Assembly (NCBI RefSeq): GCF_050943825.1
Contig: NZ_JBMNPX010000001.1
Location: 310,001-374,000, forward strand
Direction of reading: 5' to 3'
DNA: 64,000 nt
DNA from: Pseudoflavonifractor sp050943825
GTDB lineage: Bacteria > Bacillota > Clostridia > Oscillospirales > Oscillospiraceae
Each line of letters starts with the position of its first letter. The first letter of the stretch is position 1. A program made the position numbers and the translations under genes. This document shows, one piece after another, positions 1 to 9,073 of this stretch. The notes under the pieces are model-generated. The model searched no databases and was not told the DNA's origin. It worked only from the letters and a program-made list of their open reading frames with translations.

Positions 1-1088
1 CCCTGGAGCTCGGTCAGCGCCCGGTGTTCCCCTGCCAGCTGCTTTTTTCGGGCGGTCAGCTCCTGGATGCGCCGCTCCTCCTCCACAATCATCCTTGCAC
101 TGTCCAGCTGCTGCAGGCTGACCTTAGCCTGGAGCAGGCGAGCCTCCACGTCCCTCTCCCGCTCCTCCAGAACACGCAGGAGCCGGTCGGCCTCCTCCCG
201 CCGCTCAGATGCCTGCTGCTTCCGCCCGGACTGCTCCGCCAGATCCTCCCGCAGGTTCTTCACCCGCAGGTAAACCAGCTTGATGTCGTCGGTCAGCAGG
301 CGCTTCCGCTCGCTGTCATGGGCGTCGTACTTGGCCAGGATGGCGTCCAGCTCACCTATCTCCTTCTCCACGCTGTTGAACATCTCTGTCAGCCTGCCGA
401 TATTCTCCTTAGCCTCAATCAGCTTGGTGAAGTCCACGTTCCGTTCCTCCAGCACGCTCTCCCGGATGAAGCGGTCCACCTTGGCGTCCGGGTCGTAGGA
501 CATGATCCCCCTGAGCTTCCGCAGGTAGACGGGCACCTGACTCATGTTCAGCTTCAGGCCGGTCATCTGCATAAAGCGGGGAATCCCCTGCTCCCGGTTC
601 AGCAGAGTCAGCCGGTACCGCTTCTGCAGCCCGCTTGCGGAATAGGGCACCGTGATTGCCCCGTCCGTGTAGGTGTGCTCCACCTGGTCCAGTGTCCGGC
701 GGTCCATGACGTACCGGTAGGCCTGGCAGTTGTTGGACGGGCTTGTCTCAATTACCGTGCCCAGCAGAAAGGCCTTCTCCTCCACCTGGTCGAAGTACTC
801 CAGCACAATATGGCTGTACACATTGGGTGCCTTCTCCGCCGGGCGCATGTAGGTCCCGGCCGTGGCATCCAGCAGCCCCCGCGTGTAGGAGGAGAGGGTC
901 CGGCTGCCCTTGCTCTCGGAGGACTTGTTGAACACCGTGTCGCCGTAGGCCGCATACTTGATGGCGTCCAGCATGACGGACTTCCCGTTTCCGTTCTTCC
1001 CGGCGATCAGGGTAAAGCGGCATATGGGCGCTGTGACGTTGGTAAAGCCATACCAGTTAATGAGCCGCACCTTTTTCAGCAGAATCAT
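1..1088 (-). CDS. jetC: JetC, SMC-like ATPase of a Wadjet system (N-terminal part)
   Basis: Only the first 362 codons lie in the window; the gene continues past the left edge. The N-terminus reads as an ABC/SMC-type ATPase head: the Walker A motif GKNGNGKS lies about 30 residues in and is followed by a long charged helical region, as expected for the coiled coil of a MukB-like protein. In Wadjet systems JetC forms, with the kleisin JetA and the small JetB, a condensin-like motor that extrudes plasmid DNA for cleavage by JetD. The start codon overlaps the jetB stop as ATGA, so translation is coupled. JetD would be expected just beyond the window's left end. Family assignment rests on the gene trio and the P-loop and is fairly sure. 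Confidence 0.88.
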   Translation of the reverse strand, partial: MILLKKVRLINWYGFTNVTAPICRFTLIAGKNGNGKSVMLDAIKYAAYGDTVFNKSSESKGSRTLSSYTRGLLDATAGTYMRPAEKAPNVYSHIVLEYFDQVEEKAFLLGTVIETSPSNNCQAYRYVMDRRTLDQVEHTYTDGAITVPYSASGLQKRYRLTLLNREQGIPRFMQMTGLKLNMSQVPVYLRKLRGIMSYDPDAKVDRFIRESVLEERNVDFTKLIEAKENIGRLTEMFNSVEKEIGELDAILAKYDAHDSERKRLLTDDIKLVYLRVKNLREDLAEQSGRKQQASERREEADRLLRVLEERERDVEARLLQAKVSLQQLDSARMIVEEERRIQELTARKKQLAGEHRALTELQ

Positions 1089-1726
1089 GGGGCCTCCTCA
1101 AACTCCTCCGGCGCCGCCTCGGGTGTATCCGCCCCGTCCGACGGCTCTTCTTTCAGGTACTCCCGCACAACAGTCTGAAACTGTGGGATGTCCCACCCAA
1201 ACTGGAGGGATGGGTGCAGCTGGATCTTCATGTCCTCCCCATCCTCATCCTCGGCGTAGGAGATCAGGCTGTACTTCTTGAACAGCTTGAACGCGGCGTT
1301 CAGCTCCGTACGCACCGGTGTAAGGCCGTACCCCTTGATCTTGTCAATCAGGTCCCCCTTGGTCACGAAATTCCCCTCATTGTACCCCAGGTTCTCCAGA
1401 TAGACCTTCCAGAGTGCCAAAAGGAGATGGTACTGTGCCGGAGTGAAGGTGACCACGTTGGCCCGCTTCAGCCCCACCGTCTCCGCGTCCTCCTCGCTGG
1501 CCTGGAGCATGGCCACCCCGGTCTTGTCATCCACAAAAATGTCAAAGCCCATCATCCGCAGGTACTCTGAGATATCCTGCCGGTTGGACTCTCTGGACAC
1601 AAAGGCATACAGCCGCTCGTCCTTCTCCCGCAGGATGAACGTGGACTCCAGGAGCTTGCGCACGCTCCGCTTGAACAGGCCGCCGCTCTCCTCTTTAATC
1701 GTAAGCTGCAGGCTGATGTCACTCAT
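1085..1726 (-). CDS. jetB: JetB, small Wadjet subunit (DUF4194 family)
   Basis: A 213-residue acidic protein of the DUF4194/MukE-like type. In Wadjet it is the winged-helix (KITE-like) partner that binds the kleisin JetA and modulates the JetC ATPase. The sequence shows an N-terminal helical segment (about residues 15-110) followed by a winged-helix-like part, and an acidic, proline-rich tail with no predicted fold. Both ends overlap neighbours by ATGA junctions (jetA stop/jetB start and jetB stop/jetC start), the tight coupling expected of subunits made in fixed ratio. The identification leans on size and position between jetA and jetC as well as on sequence character. Confidence 0.85.
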   Translation of the reverse strand: MSDISLQLTIKEESGGLFKRSVRKLLESTFILREKDERLYAFVSRESNRQDISEYLRMMGFDIFVDDKTGVAMLQASEEDAETVGLKRANVVTFTPAQYHLLLALWKVYLENLGYNEGNFVTKGDLIDKIKGYGLTPVRTELNAAFKLFKKYSLISYAEDEDGEDMKIQLHPSLQFGWDIPQFQTVVREYLKEEPSDGADTPEAAPEEFEEAP

Positions 1727-3135
1727 GGCGTTCTCCTTTTAATCTCAACCCGGCTGATGGCCGCCACCTCGGTCTGGGCCATTCCGTCCTGGAACTTCAC
1801 CTCGTAGGGAAAGCCGACGGTGCCGGAGTAAATCATACTGGCTGCAATCATCATGGCGTCGTCCCGGGTGGCAACGCCCCATTCCTCCACGGTCAGGCTG
1901 TCCTGGTGGGCCAGCTTCCGGTCCAGATACTGCTCCACCTGGGCAAGTCCGTACCGGTCCGGCTGCTCCTCCAGCAGCTGGGCGGTCAGCCGCCGCTTCT
2001 CTTCCTCGGTGAGCTCCTCCTGGAGCAGACCGGCCTGCTCCCTGTTGGGGTTTGGCTTTTTTCGCCGCTCAAAGGACTTGCGGCCCACATAGCCGATGCT
2101 CAGCAGCCGGTGGGCCTGGGACAGCCGCCCCAGCACCTCCTCCCGCTCCCCTTCATCCAGCTCCTTCAGCAGCAGGAGCAGCTGGTTCAGCTGGCTCTCC
2201 AGGTTCATGCGGTTGTTCAGCACCATGGCCATTCTGGTGGAGTAGAGATTGTAGTAGGTGTTGATACGCTTGTCGATATAGTCCATGTCCTGCTGGTACT
2301 CAATCTGGATAAAGCGCTCCAGCTCGTCAAACTGGAGGTCAATCCGCTCCCGGGCCTGGACCTCCTCCACCTTTTTCAAGGCCATGTATTCCCGTACCAT
2401 GCGGCCGCACAGCTCACTCCGCCGGAGTCTGGCCAGCATTCGCTCAATGTCCGACAGGTAGGTGGGCAGCAGGCCGCTCTTTTTGATGAAAAAGTAGTCG
2501 TTGAAAAAGCGGTCCAGAATCTCATCCTTCATCAGAAACTGGCCAAAGCTGTTCACATCGGCCATCCGCATAATGGCCCGCATGATCTCCCGGATGCTCT
2601 CCCGCAGCGTCAACAGTTCGTTTTTCAGGTCGCACTCGTGGTCCAGAAGCGGCACCAGAATATTGGAATAGGGCCGGATGGATCGGTGCCCCTCCTTCTC
2701 AGAGGCCGCCTTCAAAATCTCATACATGGAGAAGATGTGGTTGGTGATGGCGCCGTTTGCCTCGCTGTCGAATATCCGGTGCAGGGCGTCCACCAGCTTG
2801 CGGCAGTACACCGACACCGAGGCGATATTGTCACCGCTGCGGCCAATCTCCTGCGGGGCAATCCAGCCGCAGGCACGGAAATAGCGCAGGATGGCCGAGG
2901 CGTTCTCCTGGGGTGTCCGCCCGCTATCGATCTCCTCCCCGATATCCTCCCGCTGAATGGCGTACATGCAGTTTTGCAGGTACAAAATCAGGCAGTCCCT
3001 GGCGTCCGCCTCATACAGCACCGGCACCTCCTTGGAGCGCTCAATCAGCTGGCTGATGCAGTCAAAATAGATCTCCCTGTTTCGGCATGCAAAAGGATTG
3101 AAAAACTTGTCGCCTGCATTTTGAAAGAATGCCAT
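1723..3135 (-). CDS. jetA: JetA, kleisin-like Wadjet subunit
   Basis: A 470-residue protein of the Wadjet JetA family (MukF/kleisin-like). It should bridge the JetC heads and recruit JetB. The start was set at the ATG at 3135, giving an N-terminus MAFFQNAGDKFFNPFACRN typical of Clostridial JetA proteins; an AGGAAAG/CAGGT purine stretch lies upstream. A longer in-frame extension up to 3234 runs through the promoter and is unlikely to be coding. The protein is mostly helical and charged. First gene of the jetABC operon, with a sigma-70-type promoter at 3216-3244. Codon use does not stand out from its neighbours, so recent transfer is not obvious, although the system is usually an accessory defence. 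Confidence 0.87.
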   Translation of the reverse strand: MAFFQNAGDKFFNPFACRNREIYFDCISQLIERSKEVPVLYEADARDCLILYLQNCMYAIQREDIGEEIDSGRTPQENASAILRYFRACGWIAPQEIGRSGDNIASVSVYCRKLVDALHRIFDSEANGAITNHIFSMYEILKAASEKEGHRSIRPYSNILVPLLDHECDLKNELLTLRESIREIMRAIMRMADVNSFGQFLMKDEILDRFFNDYFFIKKSGLLPTYLSDIERMLARLRRSELCGRMVREYMALKKVEEVQARERIDLQFDELERFIQIEYQQDMDYIDKRINTYYNLYSTRMAMVLNNRMNLESQLNQLLLLLKELDEGEREEVLGRLSQAHRLLSIGYVGRKSFERRKKPNPNREQAGLLQEELTEEEKRRLTAQLLEEQPDRYGLAQVEQYLDRKLAHQDSLTVEEWGVATRDDAMMIAASMIYSGTVGFPYEVKFQDGMAQTEVAAISRVEIKRRTP

Positions 3136-3215
3136 GCCATTACCTGCTTTCCTCTGCCGCATGCGAGGCCCGGCCAGTACAGCACGAGCTCTGTCTCCCA
3201 CTCTTTTATATTTTG

Positions 3216-3244
3216 ATGATAGCATATCCCGCATATTTTGTCCA
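3216..3244 (-). promoter_or_regulatory. Promoter of the jetABC operon
   Basis: On the minus strand TGGACA and TATCAT are separated by 17 bases, about 80 bases upstream of the chosen jetA start. The surrounding DNA is AT-rich compared with the genes. Confidence 0.6.
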
Positions 3245-3323
3245 CAAAAGTCTCTTATTCAACCTTTTTTAGCACATTTTATTTGTTTTCTTTCTATATT
3301 TTTTGCAGTTTCCACCCTTGAAA

Positions 3324-3360
3324 ATCCGGGGCCCCGCGTTTCTCACGCGGGGCCCCGGAT
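3324..3360 (-). terminator. Terminator after the GH3 gene
   Basis: A perfect 15-base inverted repeat (arms 3324-3338 and 3346-3360, ATCCGGGGCCCCGCG) with a 7-base loop. On the minus strand it is followed by a short T tract, so it most likely ends the GH3 transcript before the jet operon. Confidence 0.75.
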
Positions 3361-3414
3361 AATATGGATCGTCAGATGTTTTGAACTGTGTTTCTCTCTG
3401 TTGGTGCAGCCAAC

Positions 3415-6291
3415 TTACTGCTTTGCCTGGGTCTCCGAGACTTTTCTGCGGGTGTAGCTCTTCACCGCCCGGTACTCCAGCACCACAAATACGGCGGCCA
3501 GAATCACATCTGCTGCGATGAGCGCAATCTGCCAGGCGGGCATGCCGCTGTTCAGATTCTCAGGGGCGTAGGCCCGGCTGTTCACAACGGTATAGAGGAT
3601 ATTTTTGGAGGCCTGGCGCATGGCCAGCACGGCAGTGGCGCTGGTGTCCTGCACGTTGTTGGCACCCACATCCATGGGAGACAGGCAGGCGTCGTTGCCG
3701 TTGCGGGTGCCGATATCCGCGTTCATGTAGTGCTCGGAGAAGTAATCCGTCAGGACAAAGCCCTGGAAGCCCCACTCGCCGCGAACGATACTCTGAAGCA
3801 GCTCGGAGGAGGCGCCCACCCACTTATTGCCGATATAGTTATAGGAGGACATCAGTGCCTGAGCACCGCCTTCCTTGATTGCCAGCTCAAAGGGCTTGAG
3901 GTAGATCTCCCGGATGGACTGCTCGCTGGCCCAGGTGCACAGCATGTTGGCCCGGTTGTTCTCCTGGTCGTTGAGCACAAAGTGCTTCAGATAGGCGTAC
4001 ACCCCGTGTTCCCGGGCGCCGGCCACCGCGTTGGCGGCCATTTTACCGGACAGGACGCCGTCCTCGGAGTAGTACTCGAAGTTGCGTCCACAGAAGGCGG
4101 AGCGGTGGATATTCATGGCAGGCGCGTACCAGCCGGAGACGTTCATCTCATCCGCCATTTTGCCGATGCTGTCGCCAAAGGCGCGGGCCAGCTCCGTGTT
4201 CCAGGTGGAGGCCACCATGACGGCGGAGGGGAAGCCGATGGAACCCACGCGGGTGAAGTTGTTGTTGATGGAGGCGGGACCGTCGCAGTCCACAGTGGCC
4301 ACCTTGCCGATGGAGTCAATCTGGACCGTCTGGAAGCCGGCCTGAGAGATGAGCAGGTTCATGTCCTGCACGCTCATCTGGTCCAGCAGCTGCTCCCACA
4401 TGGGGTCGCCGTACTCCTTACCCCGCAGGTCAGCCAGTTTAAGGCCGTTGTTTGCCTCAAGCGTGGGCATCTTGTCCTCCGGATTATTGGTGGTCTCCGG
4501 ATTGTAGTTGCTGTTGTTGATGAAAGTGGCCTTATACTCCTCGGGCATGGAGTAGTTGTCAGGGGTCTTGGTGACCTCGTCATAGTTTGCAAAGCCGTCG
4601 GCCCGGGACAGGTAATCCACGCCGCCCTCGGCAAACTGCAGCTGATTGACGGCGGCAGTCTGGTCGGAAGAGCAGGGGCTGTCCACGCTGTACACGATGG
4701 TGGAGGGCACGGTATAGGTCTCGGAATCAATGACAGTGTGGGAATCGCTGTTGATGCTGATGACGTATTCCCCCGCCTCCAGCACGTAAGCTTCGTTCAC
4801 TCTGGCGTCGTAGGAGGCCATCTCCTCGGGCTGGAAGGAGAGCGTCAGAGTCTGGGACGCGCCGGGCTCCAGCAGCTCGGTCTTGGCGAAGGCAATCAGA
4901 TTGGCAGAGGATTTCTCAATGCCGCCGTTGGTGTAGGGCGGGTTGTAGTAGACCTCTACTACGTCCTTGCCTGCCGTGTCTCCAGTGTTGGTCACGGTGA
5001 CGCTGATGACAATGCTGCCGTCGCTGCCCGTTGTCATGGAGTCCATGGTCTGGCGGAAGGTGGTGTAGGACAGGCCATAGCCGAAGGGATACTGCACGGC
5101 GGAATCGTAGTCAATAAGCCCTTCCACAGCCGCGGTCTCGTAGAACTTGTAGCCCACATAGATGTTTTCCACGTAGTTTACAAAGCTGGGCACAATATCC
5201 CGCTTCTGATACTTGTTGTAGATCTGGAACTCCTGCATGTTGTCATAGGCAAAGTCGCCGATGTTATTCCAGTAGGGGGTGCTGGTCAGGTCGTACACAA
5301 AGGTGTCGGAGGTCTTGGCGGAGGGGTTCACCTCGCCGGTTACGATGCTGCCCAGGCTGGAGAAGCCGTTCTGGCCGGGGCCGGGGCACCACAGGACGCT
5401 CTTGATCTGAGGATACTCCTCCACAAAGCCCAGCTCAAAGGCGTTGGCGCCGTTGTACACCACGATTACATTGTCAAAGCTGGCGGTAACCAGGTTGATC
5501 ATGTCCTTCTCCGTCTGGGACAGCTGGAGGTAGTGCTCACCGTCTGCAAAGTCTTTATACTTGTCAGAGTTCTGGGTATAGGGCAGCTTGTCGGCGGAGA
5601 GGTCGGTGGGCAGGTCGGAGCCCTCGCCGCCCAGTCTGCTGATGACAATCATAGCCGTATTGGAGAACTCCTTTGCTCCGCTCAGCAGCTCCTGGGGATA
5701 GGTGTCCGCCGGAGGCTCCGGCAGGCTCCAGTCCTGGGTGCGCATGCCCAGGCCGGGTCTTACGTCAGAGTACTGGGTGTAAAAGTCCACAAGAGACTGA
5801 TTAAGCTCCAGCCCCGCCTCGGTGAGGCCCTGAATCAGGCTGACCTTGGGATAGTTGTCATTCAGAGCGCCGGAGCCTGTGCCGCCGTAGCAGGGGTTGG
5901 TGGACGCCCAGCCGAACACGTTCAGCTTGCTGCCGCTGCTCAGCGGGAGCAGGCCGTCGTTGTTTTCCAGCAGGACAATGCCCTCGCCGGCAATCTCCCG
6001 CACCAGCTTCTCCGCGTCGGCGGAGGTCTGCTCGCTGATGGTCCCGTTTCCGGTGGCAAGGGTGATCAGCGTGTTCATAGGCCCGAAGCAGATCAGGTTG
6101 ACCACGATGACAAGGGCCAGAGGCATAGCCAGCACAGCCTGGCTGCGGACGATAAACTTCCGGGCGCCGGACAGCTTCCGGCAGGCGATGATTGCAGCAA
6201 TCGCCAGTACAAGGACAATTCCGAGTCCGATAAGATAGGGGGAACAGGTCTCCAATGTTTTGTAGACGTCTTCCATGTTGATTGACAGCAT
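3415..6291 (-). CDS. Membrane-anchored GH3 beta-glucosidase with swapped domain order
   Basis: A 958-residue glycoside hydrolase family 3 protein whose usual domain order is reversed. Two hydrophobic helices near the N-terminus are followed by the GH3 C-terminal (alpha/beta sandwich) domain, a fibronectin-III-like domain, then the GH3 TIM-barrel domain containing KHF and the nucleophile motif VLTDYF (Asp at about 849), and a last membrane helix with a basic tail. Reversed GH3 enzymes are known from Ruminococcus albus and Butyrivibrio. The catalytic body should face outside, held at both ends. Start at 6291 is chosen for the GGAGG 9 bases upstream; an extension to 6489 runs through a terminator. 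Probable substrate is beta-linked gluco-oligosaccharides; exact specificity cannot be read. It follows a two-component gene pair. Confidence 0.88.
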   Translation of the reverse strand: MLSINMEDVYKTLETCSPYLIGLGIVLVLAIAAIIACRKLSGARKFIVRSQAVLAMPLALVIVVNLICFGPMNTLITLATGNGTISEQTSADAEKLVREIAGEGIVLLENNDGLLPLSSGSKLNVFGWASTNPCYGGTGSGALNDNYPKVSLIQGLTEAGLELNQSLVDFYTQYSDVRPGLGMRTQDWSLPEPPADTYPQELLSGAKEFSNTAMIVISRLGGEGSDLPTDLSADKLPYTQNSDKYKDFADGEHYLQLSQTEKDMINLVTASFDNVIVVYNGANAFELGFVEEYPQIKSVLWCPGPGQNGFSSLGSIVTGEVNPSAKTSDTFVYDLTSTPYWNNIGDFAYDNMQEFQIYNKYQKRDIVPSFVNYVENIYVGYKFYETAAVEGLIDYDSAVQYPFGYGLSYTTFRQTMDSMTTGSDGSIVISVTVTNTGDTAGKDVVEVYYNPPYTNGGIEKSSANLIAFAKTELLEPGASQTLTLSFQPEEMASYDARVNEAYVLEAGEYVISINSDSHTVIDSETYTVPSTIVYSVDSPCSSDQTAAVNQLQFAEGGVDYLSRADGFANYDEVTKTPDNYSMPEEYKATFINNSNYNPETTNNPEDKMPTLEANNGLKLADLRGKEYGDPMWEQLLDQMSVQDMNLLISQAGFQTVQIDSIGKVATVDCDGPASINNNFTRVGSIGFPSAVMVASTWNTELARAFGDSIGKMADEMNVSGWYAPAMNIHRSAFCGRNFEYYSEDGVLSGKMAANAVAGAREHGVYAYLKHFVLNDQENNRANMLCTWASEQSIREIYLKPFELAIKEGGAQALMSSYNYIGNKWVGASSELLQSIVRGEWGFQGFVLTDYFSEHYMNADIGTRNGNDACLSPMDVGANNVQDTSATAVLAMRQASKNILYTVVNSRAYAPENLNSGMPAWQIALIAADVILAAVFVVLEYRAVKSYTRRKVSETQAKQ

Positions 6292-6452
6292 TTTCTTTCC
6301 TCCGTTTCCTATGCTCTCAGGCCGCCCCTGCCGGCACAGGACATGCCTGATGACAGGCACTATTTTATACGGAAATTCCGTCTCTGCACGGAAAACACAC
6401 AAACAGTTCATTTTATGCACAAGCTGTCTGTCAATATCAGAAATGTCTACAA

Positions 6453-6499
6453 AAAAGCCCTCTTGATTTTGACGTTTCGTCAAAATCAAGAGGGCTTTT
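6453..6499 (-). terminator. Terminator after the first GHKL kinase gene
   Basis: A perfect 22-base stem (arms 6453-6474 and 6478-6499) with a 3-base loop. Read on the minus strand it ends in a T6 run, placing it after the kinase stop at 6517 and before the GH3 gene. The GH3 gene therefore needs its own promoter in 6292-6450, where TATAAA at about 6363-6370 (minus strand) is a candidate -10 with a poor -35, as expected for an activator-dependent promoter. Confidence 0.85.
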
Positions 6500-6516
6500 C
6501 ACCTGATTCATCAGCA

Positions 6517-7830
6517 TTATGCCGGAGGGATCGGAATCAAAAGGGTCACCACAAACCAAGTGTCCTCCTTGCTCACCGTCATGCTGCCGCCGTATTTCTG
6601 GGCGGTGTAGCGGATGCTCTTCAGGCCGTAACCGTGGTAATTGGTGTCCGATTTGGTGGTGCTGGGAAGGCCCTGATGGAGGACCAGTTCTCCCTCAAAG
6701 TGGTTCTCACAGCGGATCAGAAGAAATCCGCGGCGGGTGGACACCTCCAGGTGAATCAGGCGCAGCTCCTTGTTGGGCACGGTCAGCTCATATTCGATGG
6801 CGTTGTCCAGCAGATTACCGAACACGGTGCAGATATCCACCACCTCCATAAAGTGCAGCGCCTCTCCGTCCGCCACTGCGGTGAGCTTGATGCTGTGCTT
6901 GGCACAGTAGAGGCTCTTGCCGGTGAGCACAGTGTCCAGCACGGAATTTCCCGTCTTGTTCTGGGCCTCATAGTGCTGGATCTCCTCCTCCATCTTGTCC
7001 AGGAAGGCGGCCCGCTGGGCCGGGTCCTGCTCCGCGCGGAGCACGGCGATCTGATGCTTGAGGTCGTGGTATTTCCGGTTGATGAGGTCAATGGACTCCC
7101 GTGACTGACGGTACTGGACATACTGATTTTGCAGGATGTTCTTGATAGCGTCCAGCTCCCGGCGGCTGTTCAGGTCATAGAGCCGCACATGATAGGCGTA
7201 CAGCGCCACCACGCCGGCCAGGTCCACCAGAGTGCGGATGTTGTAAATCTCCTGGCGTATGGAGCTGCTGAAGGGCGTATCCGACCAGACAAAGCTGAGG
7301 TTGCTGATGAGAAAGGCCGAGACGCCCACCGCCACAGCGGACAGCAGCTCCCGCCAGCTCATCTCAGGGGGTGGAAGACCCCGTGCGGCCCGGCGCTCTA
7401 TGAAGTAGCTGATAGAGAATACGGCGGCGTATACCACCGCCATGGAGAACAGTGATATCATCCAGTGGGACAGCTCCACACTGTGGTGGAAAAAGCTGTA
7501 CAGCTGCCACTCCAAAGAGGCGGCAAACTCTGCCAGCAGAAAAGCACGGATGGTACAGTAGGCGGTGGTGACAGCGTTCATCCGGCCCAGCAGCAGCATC
7601 ATCAGGAACATCAGCCCCACCGCTACGGCCATGGCCAGCATCCAGAACACCGAGGTAAGGGGCCGGGTCGACTCCAGCCATACATACATCACAATCAGCG
7701 ACCCGCCGGCTGCCAGCCAAAAGCGCCACCCGTTCAGCCGCCTCGGAACCAGGGAGAGCAGAATCATGCAGCTCATCCACTCGGCCAGAGCGGTATGCAG
7801 ACGGGGAATATCCTTTATGAACATCCTCAT
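6517..7830 (-). CDS. GHKL-type sensor histidine kinase (AgrC-like)
   Basis: A 437-residue membrane kinase. The first half (about 1-220) carries about six hydrophobic segments. A linker helix leads to the phosphoacceptor motif YHDLKHQ, and the C-terminal GHKL ATPase has an N-box NLLDNAIEY and a G-box HGYGLKS. This is the architecture of AgrC/ComD-type kinases that pair with LytTR regulators. Translation starts at ATG 7830, overlapping the regulator's stop as ATGA; a second ATG at 7824 is equally near the G-rich ribosome site. The ligand is unknown: no pheromone precursor or AgrB-like peptidase is encoded nearby. It is paralogous to the kinase at 59478-60842. Confidence 0.9.
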   Translation of the reverse strand: MRMFIKDIPRLHTALAEWMSCMILLSLVPRRLNGWRFWLAAGGSLIVMYVWLESTRPLTSVFWMLAMAVAVGLMFLMMLLLGRMNAVTTAYCTIRAFLLAEFAASLEWQLYSFFHHSVELSHWMISLFSMAVVYAAVFSISYFIERRAARGLPPPEMSWRELLSAVAVGVSAFLISNLSFVWSDTPFSSSIRQEIYNIRTLVDLAGVVALYAYHVRLYDLNSRRELDAIKNILQNQYVQYRQSRESIDLINRKYHDLKHQIAVLRAEQDPAQRAAFLDKMEEEIQHYEAQNKTGNSVLDTVLTGKSLYCAKHSIKLTAVADGEALHFMEVVDICTVFGNLLDNAIEYELTVPNKELRLIHLEVSTRRGFLLIRCENHFEGELVLHQGLPSTTKSDTNYHGYGLKSIRYTAQKYGGSMTVSKEDTWFVVTLLIPIPPA

Positions 7831-8531
7831 CTCCCCCCCAGATAGGCTGCCAGCGCTTCCAGAAAAGGTGCCTTCCATGCCCGGCTGATGAGGAGTTTCT
7901 GCCCTGCCACCAGGGCACAGCCGTCCTGCACACCCTCCACGTGCTCCAGATTCAGCAGATAACCCTTGTTGCTGCGGAAGAACGAAGCCCCGCTCAGCAT
8001 CTCCTCGGCCTCCTTGATGGTGCCGGAGCTGGTAAATTCCCCGGTGGTGGTGTGGTAAATCAGCCGGTGGCCCTGGCTCTCCACAAAGGTGATGTCCTCC
8101 GTGGCCAGCTTCATGACTCCGCCCCGCACGGTCAGGGCGATAAAGCGCTTCTCCCGGCGGTGTATCCGGCTCAGCGCCCGGCCCAGCCGCTGGGCAAACG
8201 TATCGTAACTGACCGGCTTGAGCATATAGTCCAGGGCGTTTACCTCATAGCCCCGGATGGCGTACTGGGCCATGTTGGTGATAAAGATGATGACCACCGC
8301 AGGGTCCGTGCGCCGGATCAGCTCCGCTGTGGCCATACCGTCCAGGAAGCGCATCTCCACATCCAGAAGAATCACGTCAAATTGGCCGTGGTACTCGTCC
8401 ACAAGGCTCTCCCCGTCGCTATAAACCGTCAGGTCAAGACTCCGGCCGGTCTGGGCGGCATATTGATCCACATACTGCCGCAACTGCCCGGCCCACGCCG
8501 CATCGTCCTCCGCAACCGCTATGCGTACCAT
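7827..8531 (-). CDS. LytTR-family response regulator
   Basis: A 234-residue AgrA/LytR-type regulator: receiver domain (1-120) with acidic pocket EDD at 8-10, phospho-acceptor Asp57 in ILLDVEM and Lys of LKPVS, then a LytTR DNA-binding domain (about 130-230). AAGGAGAG lies 7 bases before the ATG. It is first in the operon and its stop overlaps the kinase start. A TTTCCA-17-TATAAT promoter on the minus strand at about 8640-8668 may drive it. The likely target is the neighbouring GH3 gene, which lies after a terminator and has a promoter with a weak -35, but this is inference. Confidence 0.9.
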   Translation of the reverse strand: MVRIAVAEDDAAWAGQLRQYVDQYAAQTGRSLDLTVYSDGESLVDEYHGQFDVILLDVEMRFLDGMATAELIRRTDPAVVIIFITNMAQYAIRGYEVNALDYMLKPVSYDTFAQRLGRALSRIHRREKRFIALTVRGGVMKLATEDITFVESQGHRLIYHTTTGEFTSSGTIKEAEEMLSGASFFRSNKGYLLNLEHVEGVQDGCALVAGQKLLISRAWKAPFLEALAAYLGGR

Positions 8532-8750
8532 CTTCCCTCTCCTTTCACGGATCTAGAGCTGAAATACTTTCCCAGTCATACCATCTGCCTTCTGTTCCGT
8601 TGGATTTTAAACGGTGTTCGCTTACATCTAAGGTAAATTATTATAACATGTCTGTCCACAATTGGAAAGGTGTTCCTCCGTAACCGTTCCCTCTTCCTCA
8701 TGCGTCTGCCTGCTGTCAGGGCGCGAATTTTACTGTCAGATAGAAATACA

Positions 8751-8784
8751 AAAAGGCCTGAAATCATAAGATTTCAGGCCTTTT
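8751..8784 (-). terminator. Terminator after tRNA-Ala
   Basis: A 14-base stem (8751-8764 with 8771-8784) with a 6-base loop and a T tract on the minus strand, starting just after the tRNA CCA end. Confidence 0.9.
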
Positions 8785-8785
8785 T

Positions 8786-8861
<76 letters not shown>

Positions 8862-8891
8862 AAATGATATCCGTCTCACGACGGCTTGTAT

Positions 8892-8920
8892 AGTATAGCA
8901 CCCTGTTCGTCCTATGTCAA
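8892..8920 (-). promoter_or_regulatory. Promoter of tRNA-Ala
   Basis: TTGACA (8915-8920) and TATACT (8892-8897) on the minus strand with a 17-base spacer, about 30 bases before the tRNA. Confidence 0.9.
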
Positions 8921-8985
8921 CTATAAATCCAAAATTTTTTATCGCAATTTTTCTTTGATTCCTCATGCTATCTGACCCAAAGAAA

Positions 8986-9021
8986 AGCGGACTGCACCGT
9001 CATATGCCGGTACAGTCCGCT
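8986..9021 (-). terminator. Terminator of the greA-lysS operon
   Basis: A 14-base inverted repeat (8986-8999 with 9008-9021), one mismatch or wobble at most, followed by TTTTCTTT on the minus strand, 50 bases after the lysS stop. Confidence 0.85.
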
Positions 9022-9073
9022 CTACATATCGGATTATTCGTCTGGCGACTCTATTCTTCCAAAATGCTGCCGC

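Noticed and set aside
3388..6285. A 965-codon plus-strand frame opposite the first GH3 gene
   Set aside because: Antisense shadow; His/Gly/Val-rich and crosses the GH3 domains exactly.
6369..6393. ACGGAA repeats as LytTR operator upstream of the first GH3 gene
   Set aside because: Spacing (19 bases) and sequence do not fit the usual LytTR pattern and the motif is not seen upstream of the GH16-GH3 operon.
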